From NCBI GenBank assembly GCA_947474365.1, contig CANJIU010000012.1, positions 62,001 through 126,000 of the forward strand: a stretch of DNA of 64,000 bases, read 5' to 3'. The DNA comes from Opitutia bacterium. GTDB lineage: Bacteria; Verrucomicrobiota; Verrucomicrobiia; Opitutales; Opitutaceae. The stretch's first letter is position 1. The number at the start of each line of letters is the position of its first letter. Made by a program: the position numbers and the translations under genes. The notes below the pieces were generated by a model. That model saw only the letters and a list, made by a program, of their open reading frames with translations, was not told the origin of the DNA and did no database searches. Below, one piece after another: positions 59,481 through 64,000 of this stretch.

Positions 59481-61991
59481 ATGAACGTCCCCAGCCCACT
59501 CCTGTCCGGATTCCGCGCCGTCCGCGCCCGACGAGCGCAACTGATCGCGGCGGCGCTGCTGGTGTTTGTGAACATCCTCGTAGTCCGAGCCCAAGACCCG
59601 CACCGGCATTCCGGAGCCCTCGAGGTGCTGGAAGCTCAGTGCGTCAAATGCCACGGTGGCGAAAAGACCAAGGCGGGACTCGATCTGACAACCCGCGAAA
59701 ACCTCCTGCGCGGCGGCGAGAGCGGCCCGGCCATCGATGCGACTCGTCCGGAGGCGAGCCTGCTTTACCGCATGGTGACACACGAGGAGGAGCCGGGCAT
59801 GCCACACAAGGAGGACAAATTGCCCGCCGCCTCCATCGCGGAAATCGGCCGGTGGATCCGCGCCGGGACGCCCTATTCGCGCCCGCTGCGCCAGACCGCC
59901 CCTGCTGCCACCGCGCCCAAAGCCGCCTTCGCCATCACCGATGCCGATCGAGCCCATTGGGCGTTTCAACCGCTGCAGCGCCCGGCGCTGCCGGCCGTCC
60001 AAAACCGCGAATGGGGCAAGAATCCCATCGATGCGTTCATCCTCTCCGCACTGGAGGCCAAGGGCGTCAAACCGTCTGCTCCCGCCAGCCGCGAAACGCT
60101 CATACGGCGCGTCACGCTCGACCTGGTCGGCCTGCCGCCCACGCCGGCGGAAATCGACGCCTTTGTCCGCGATCCGGCGCCCACCGCCTACGAGGCGCTC
60201 ATCGAGCGCCTGCTGGCGTCGCCGCACTATGGCGAGCGTTGGGGGCGCCACTGGCTGGACCTTGCCCGCTTCGCCGAGACCGACGGCTTCGAGCACGACG
60301 CCGTGCGGCCGCACGCCTGGCGCTACCGCGACTATGTGGTCCGCGCCTTCAACGCCGACAAACCCTACGACCGCTTTATCCGCGAACAACTCGCCGGCGA
60401 CGAACTGTATCCCCACGAGCCGGACGCCCTGATTGCGACCGCGTTCAATCTCCTCGGTCCCGACATGGTCGATTCCGCCGACCAAATCCAGCGCCGGCGC
60501 AACACCCTCAACGACATGACCGACACGGCGGCGCTGGCGTTTCTCGGCCTGACGATGGGCTGCGCGCGCTGCCACGACCACAAATTCGAGCCGATCGCGC
60601 AGCGGGATTACTACAGCCTGCAGGCGTTCTTCGCCTCCGCCAAATTCCGCTCCGACCTGGCCGTGCCGACCGCCCGCGAACGCACCGACCACCAGGCCGC
60701 CCTGGCCGTCTACAACGAACAGACGAAGGAGCTGCAGGCCAAAATCACCGCGCTCGAGGCGCCGTATCGGAAGCAGCTGTACGCCCGAAAGCTCGCCAAG
60801 CTCTCGCCCGAGGCGCAGTCCGCGCACCGGACGCCCCAGGACCAGCGGACGACCGAGCAGGAAAACCAGGTGCAGGAGACGGCGGAGATGGTGCAAATCA
60901 CCGCCAAGGAACTCGTCGCCGCGATGAAGAAGGCCGACCGCGAGGCTCACCAGCAGCTGCTGGAGGAACTGAAGCCGTTTCCCAAACCACCCCCGCTGGC
61001 CGCGACGCTCGCCCTCCAGAATGGGCCACCGGTCAAGACCCACGTGCTCTACCGCGGCGACTACAACCAGCCGGCCGACGAGGTGACACCGGGGTTTCCG
61101 GAGGTCCTGTGCCGGAAGGGCGTGTCCCCGGCCCCCACTCCAGCGGCGGCCCAGTCCGCTCGCGCTCCGCTCGCCCACTGGATCGCGAGTCCCGAGCACC
61201 CGCTCACCGCCCGCGTGATGGTTAACCGGATTTGGCAGCATCATTTCGGTCGCGCCCTCGCCCCGAGCCCGAGTGATTTCGGCACCCACGGCCAGAAGCC
61301 GACTCACCCCGCCCTGCTGGACTGGCTCGCAACGGAATTCGTCGCCCGCGGATGGAGCGTGAAGGCGATGCACCGGTTGATGCTGACATCATCCGTCTAT
61401 CGGCAGACCAGCGCCGCCGATTCCGGCGCGGCTGCAACCGACCCCGAAAATCGGCTCTACTCCCGCATGCGCCGCGTTCGCCTCGAGGGCGAAGTCGTGC
61501 GGGACAGTTTACTCGCGATCAGCGGTGAATTGAATCTGACCATCGAAGGCCCCGGCGTTTTTCCGCCGATTCCCCGGGAGATATTCGCCGGTGCCAAGGG
61601 CTGGACGACGAATTCCGATCCGCGCGAGCACTCACGGCGGAGCCTCTATATTTTCGCCCGGCGCAACCTGCGGTTCCCCTTCCTCGAAGTGTTTGACGCG
61701 CCCGACAACAACCTCAGCTGCCCGACACGCGAACGCAGCACCACCGCACCCCAATCGCTCACCCTCCTCAATGCCGAGGAAGTCCTGCGCGCCGCGCGTC
61801 TCACGGCGAGCCGGTTGGAAAGCGAAACCGATTCGCGCGACGCCCAGATCACGCTCGCCTACCGGCACATCACCGGCCGGCCGCCTGCCGACGCCGAGCA
61901 CCGCCTGTCGCGGGAATTTCTGGCGCACTCGCCGCTGAGCGAATTGTGCCGCGCCCTCTTCAACCTGAACGCCTTCGTCTATGTCGACTGA
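59481..61991 (+). CDS. PSD1 cytochrome c-DUF1549-DUF1553 protein (shorter form)
   Basis: This 836-aa relative of the protein at 21480-24863 has a signal segment (LIAAALLVFVNILVVRAQ), cytochrome c motif CVKCH at 54-58, MPHKEDKLP where an axial ligand may lie, and the DUF1549 domain (RRVTLDLVGLPPTPAEI, GERWGRHWLDLARFAE, CARCHDHKFEPI). The DUF1553 domain carries ARVMVNRIWQHHFGRALAPSPSDFG, SSVYRQTS and FEVFDAPDNN-like sequence. It lacks the C-terminal carbohydrate-binding-like region of the longer protein. The last 11 bases overlap the start of the DUF1501 gene, so the two are co-translated. Confidence 0.87.
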   Translation: MNVPSPLLSGFRAVRARRAQLIAAALLVFVNILVVRAQDPHRHSGALEVLEAQCVKCHGGEKTKAGLDLTTRENLLRGGESGPAIDATRPEASLLYRMVTHEEEPGMPHKEDKLPAASIAEIGRWIRAGTPYSRPLRQTAPAATAPKAAFAITDADRAHWAFQPLQRPALPAVQNREWGKNPIDAFILSALEAKGVKPSAPASRETLIRRVTLDLVGLPPTPAEIDAFVRDPAPTAYEALIERLLASPHYGERWGRHWLDLARFAETDGFEHDAVRPHAWRYRDYVVRAFNADKPYDRFIREQLAGDELYPHEPDALIATAFNLLGPDMVDSADQIQRRRNTLNDMTDTAALAFLGLTMGCARCHDHKFEPIAQRDYYSLQAFFASAKFRSDLAVPTARERTDHQAALAVYNEQTKELQAKITALEAPYRKQLYARKLAKLSPEAQSAHRTPQDQRTTEQENQVQETAEMVQITAKELVAAMKKADREAHQQLLEELKPFPKPPPLAATLALQNGPPVKTHVLYRGDYNQPADEVTPGFPEVLCRKGVSPAPTPAAAQSARAPLAHWIASPEHPLTARVMVNRIWQHHFGRALAPSPSDFGTHGQKPTHPALLDWLATEFVARGWSVKAMHRLMLTSSVYRQTSAADSGAAATDPENRLYSRMRRVRLEGEVVRDSLLAISGELNLTIEGPGVFPPIPREIFAGAKGWTTNSDPREHSRRSLYIFARRNLRFPFLEVFDAPDNNLSCPTRERSTTAPQSLTLLNAEEVLRAARLTASRLESETDSRDAQITLAYRHITGRPPADAEHRLSREFLAHSPLSELCRALFNLNAFVYVD

Positions 61992-63459
61992 CACCTGCCC
62001 CGGTCCCGGCGCTCCCGCGTTTTACCCTTCGTCCCGACGACAGTTCCTGCGCCACGCCGGCGGTGGCTTCGGAATGCTCGCCCTTGCCTCCCTGCTCGAC
62101 CGCGACGGTCTGCTCGCGGCCGCGCCCCCTGTTGTTTCTGGCGGCGCGGTGTCCGGACCTCCGAGTCCGTTTGCCCCCAAGGCGCCGCATTTTCCGGCGA
62201 CCGCGAAGCGCGTGATTTTTCTCTTCATGTCGGGCGGCCCCAGCCACGTGGACCTGCTCGACCCAAAGCCCGAGTTGATTCGCCTCGCCGGACAGCCGAT
62301 TCCCGAATCGTTCGGCTCGTTCAAGACCCGGCGCGCCGTGGCGAAAAACAAGCTCCTCGCGCCATTGCGGGAGTTCAAGCCGCGCGGGCAGTCGGGCATC
62401 GAGGTGTCGGATTTCCTGCCCCATCTCGCCACGTGCGTCGACGACCTCTGTGTCCTGCGCGGGTGTCACGCCGACAGCGTTACCCATCCCGAATCCGTTT
62501 ATCAGATGAACACCGGCTCCATCTTGATGGGGCGCCCGAGCCTGGGATCGTGGGCCACCTACGGCCTCGGCAGTGAAAATCAAAACATGCCTGCCTTTGT
62601 CGTGATGCCCGACCCCACCGGTTGGGTAAAAGGCGGCGCTCCGGCCTGGGGCAATGGCTACATGCCCGCCGCGTATCAGGGCACCATCCTCCGCGGCGGC
62701 GCCTCTCCCATTCTCAATCTCAACACGCCCGCCGGCATCTCGGGCGATCAACAACGCTCGACCGTCGATTTGATCAACCGCTTGAACCGCGGCAACCTTG
62801 CGCCCGGCGATGAGGACTCTGAACTCGCCGCCCGCATCTCGGCCTACGAATTGGCATTCCGGATGCAAACGCACGCGCCCGAAGTCGTGGACATTTCCCG
62901 CGAGACCGACGCGACCCGGAAACTCTACGGCCTCGACCGCAAGGTCACGGAAGAGTTCGGCCTGCGCTGCCTGCTCGCGCGCCGGATGCTCGAACGCGGC
63001 GTGCGTTTCGTGCAGATCTATTGCGGCGACACCAACGGCTGGGACGGCCACTCCGACATGGAGGGCAACCACTCCAAGCTTTGCGCGCAGAGCGACCTGC
63101 CCGTCGCGGGACTGCTAAAGGACCTCAAGTCGCGCGGCCTGCTCGACTCCACGCTGGTGATCTGGGGCGGGGAGTTTGGCCGGATGCCGATGAGCGAGGG
63201 CTCGAACGGCCGTGACCATAACCCCCACGGATTTTCGATGTGGCTCGCCGGCGGCGGCGTGAAGGGCGGCCAAGTGATCGGCTCGACCGATCCGGTGGGC
63301 CTGCGCGCCGAGTCGGAAAAGGCCCACGTCAACGACCTCCATGCGACCATCCTGCATCTGCTGGGATTGGATCACACCCGCCTCACCTATCGCCACAACG
63401 GCCGCAACCAGCGCCTCACCGACGTCGCTGGGAACGTGATTCGAAAGGTGTTCGCCTGA
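61981..63459 (+). CDS. DUF1501 family Tat-exported protein (second copy)
   Basis: This 492-aa partner of the PSD1 protein has a twin-arginine signal (SSRRQFLRHAGGGFGMLALASLL), HVDLLDPKPELIRLAG, the GCHADSVTHPES block, GRPSLGSWATYGLGSENQNMPAFVVM and WGGEFGRMPMSEG, and ends LRLTYRHNGRNQRLTDVAGNVIRK-like. The family is related to alkaline-phosphatase/sulfatase folds, but a catalytic site is not clearly retained and its role is unknown. The start at 61981 overlaps the PSD1 stop by 11 bases. Confidence 0.86.
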   Translation: MSTDTCPGPGAPAFYPSSRRQFLRHAGGGFGMLALASLLDRDGLLAAAPPVVSGGAVSGPPSPFAPKAPHFPATAKRVIFLFMSGGPSHVDLLDPKPELIRLAGQPIPESFGSFKTRRAVAKNKLLAPLREFKPRGQSGIEVSDFLPHLATCVDDLCVLRGCHADSVTHPESVYQMNTGSILMGRPSLGSWATYGLGSENQNMPAFVVMPDPTGWVKGGAPAWGNGYMPAAYQGTILRGGASPILNLNTPAGISGDQQRSTVDLINRLNRGNLAPGDEDSELAARISAYELAFRMQTHAPEVVDISRETDATRKLYGLDRKVTEEFGLRCLLARRMLERGVRFVQIYCGDTNGWDGHSDMEGNHSKLCAQSDLPVAGLLKDLKSRGLLDSTLVIWGGEFGRMPMSEGSNGRDHNPHGFSMWLAGGGVKGGQVIGSTDPVGLRAESEKAHVNDLHATILHLLGLDHTRLTYRHNGRNQRLTDVAGNVIRKVFA

Positions 63460-63664
63460 GCGCGGCGCGCAGCGGACACGCAAGCGGCTATGATGAGATC
63501 GATCGGGTGATGAATTTCGCCCCTCGGTCCTCCGCTGCCCCCTAACACGCGGCTTGACGGGGAGCACACCGGGCGCGACGTCGGCAGCCCGACGCGTTGC
63601 CCGACGGTTTTCTTGATGGGGTGCGCGAAAAATTCCATCGCCGTCATCGCGCTCGAACTGGAGC

Positions 63665-63704
63665 GGCGACGCCCCCGTCGCCGGCGAAACGCGACGAGGG
63701 CGAC
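63665..63704. repeat. REP-like palindromic element, copy 2
   Basis: GGCGACGCCCCCGTCGCC at 63665-63682 faces GCGACGAGGGCGAC at 63691-63704. The core GCGACGCCCCCGTCGC is shared with the element at 26437-26483. Confidence 0.6.
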
Positions 63705-63791
63705 GTGTCCCCATTGTCCCGAAGTTACGACAGACCCGCGATCGCGCCGCGTCTGTCGCCGGCTCCGGCCACCGCTGCTGCGCGACCGGGG

Positions 63792-63831
63792 TGATAGGCT
63801 ACAGCTATCAGGTGATAGCTATAAACTATCA
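63792..63831. promoter_or_regulatory. Two tandem TGATAG-N7-CTATCA dyads
   Basis: Two copies of the same 19-bp dyad, TGATAG-N7-CTATCA, lie at 63792-63810 and 63813-63831, with centres 21 bp apart (two helical turns). The spacers differ while the arms are identical, as expected of a protein-binding site. The second spacer contains TATAAA, so the site could overlap a promoter -10. It lies about 120-160 bp upstream of the gene at 63954. Confidence 0.65.
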
Positions 63832-63953
63832 CCGTCCCCGCGCACTTTTGGGTTAATATGGCGGCGCACCCGAACGGTACGGACCGCGGCCCCTGGCCTC
63901 CGGCTCCCCGTCCCGGGATCGGGTGCAAACCAAAACCAAAGGAAAGGAAAGTC

Positions 63954-64000
63954 ATGAAAAACCAAAGTCAGAAAGCGGGCGGCATCCAGCCGCTCATCGA
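63954..64000 (+). CDS. Start of an unidentified gene (cut by right window edge)
   Basis: An ATG with a strong ribosome-binding sequence (GGAAAGGAAAG just upstream) opens a frame encoding MKNQSQKAGGIQPLIE to the window end. Fifteen complete codons are too few to identify it. It is probably controlled from the tandem dyads upstream. Confidence 0.55.
   Translation, partial: MKNQSQKAGGIQPLI

Larger units (their letters stand above)
63460..63953. other. Intergenic region with REP-like element and operator-like dyads
   Basis: About 490 bp without a gene. It contains the second REP-like palindrome (63665-63704), two tandem dyads (63792-63831), and a purine-rich ribosome-binding stretch (AAAGGAAAGGAAAG ending 63951) just before the ATG at 63954. 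Confidence 0.5.

Noticed and set aside
59361..61373. Long minus-strand open frame continuous with the lipoprotein gene
   Set aside because: It is antisense to the clearly real PSD1 gene at 59481-61991. The translation is Arg/Gly/Val-rich with no recognisable domain; high GC content produces such open antisense frames.
1..64000. tRNA, rRNA or riboswitch genes
   Set aside because: I looked for T-loop-like GGTTCGANTCC strings and conserved rRNA segments in the intergenic regions and saw none. The GGTTCGAAACC at about 26457 belongs to a REP-like palindrome. A covariance-model search would be decisive.

Overview
The window is GC-rich bacterial DNA. It looks like a member of Verrucomicrobiota, probably Opitutaceae or a close relative. 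The evidence is the mix of families: two PSD1 cytochrome (DUF1549/DUF1553) plus DUF1501 gene pairs, a PVC-type CxxCH heme protein with HEAT repeats, Tat-exported Gfo/Idh/MocA oxidoreductases, very large TonB-dependent receptors, and a Ycf46/DUF1257/DUF2997 module. This placement is inferred from gene content; there is no rRNA or other marker gene in the window. I found no tRNA, rRNA, CRISPR array or intact transposase.

Layout. 1-7281: a TonB receptor cut by the left edge, a divergent exported esterase with an EF-hand, then a minus-strand pair (M14 carboxypeptidase, CxxCH/HEAT heme protein). 7455-11035: araFGH, an arabinose ABC importer. 11032-19080: the most unusual locus, a same-strand run of radical SAM protein, 86-aa TTG-start ORF, Ycf46-like AAA+ ATPase, DUF1257, DUF2997, a membrane protein with a degenerate S26 domain, a possible 47-aa ORF, a TIR-TPR protein carrying a one-base frameshift, PilT, and a short GspE/PilB-type ATPase. 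Several junctions are 4-base stop/start overlaps. 19421-21452: DUF3943 outer-membrane protein and PAP2 phosphatase. 21480-26308: first PSD1/DUF1501 pair (minus).

26309-31161 is accessory, repeat-rich DNA. It holds a REP-like palindrome, a toxin-antitoxin pair, the C-terminal remnant of a tyrosine recombinase, a small orphan gene with an 11-bp tandem repeat in front of it, several purine-rich inverted repeats, and a Gfo/Idh/MocA gene enclosed by a perfect 21-bp inverted repeat. 31162-34628: heparinase II/III-like lyase and a beta-propeller lactonase. 34798-40217: a minus-strand block with a TMTC-like membrane/TPR protein and four sugar-catabolism enzymes (TIM-barrel isomerase, SDR, medium-chain dehydrogenase, HUMPS/KGPDC decarboxylase). 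40278-47515: purine biosynthesis, purF-purM on minus and purL divergent on plus. 47626-51008: hybrid histidine kinase and a second Gfo/Idh/MocA protein. 51091-57034: two tandem paralogous TonB receptors. 57172-63459: TVP38-family membrane protein, repeat lipoprotein, and the second PSD1/DUF1501 pair. 63460-64000: a second REP-like element, two tandem operator-like dyads, and the start of a gene cut by the right edge.

Most genes describe a scavenger of plant- or algal-type carbohydrates: outer-membrane uptake, exported lyase/esterase/lactonase/oxidoreductases, an arabinose importer and intracellular sugar-acid enzymes. The 11-19 kb locus does not fit that theme and is the best candidate for an undescribed system.
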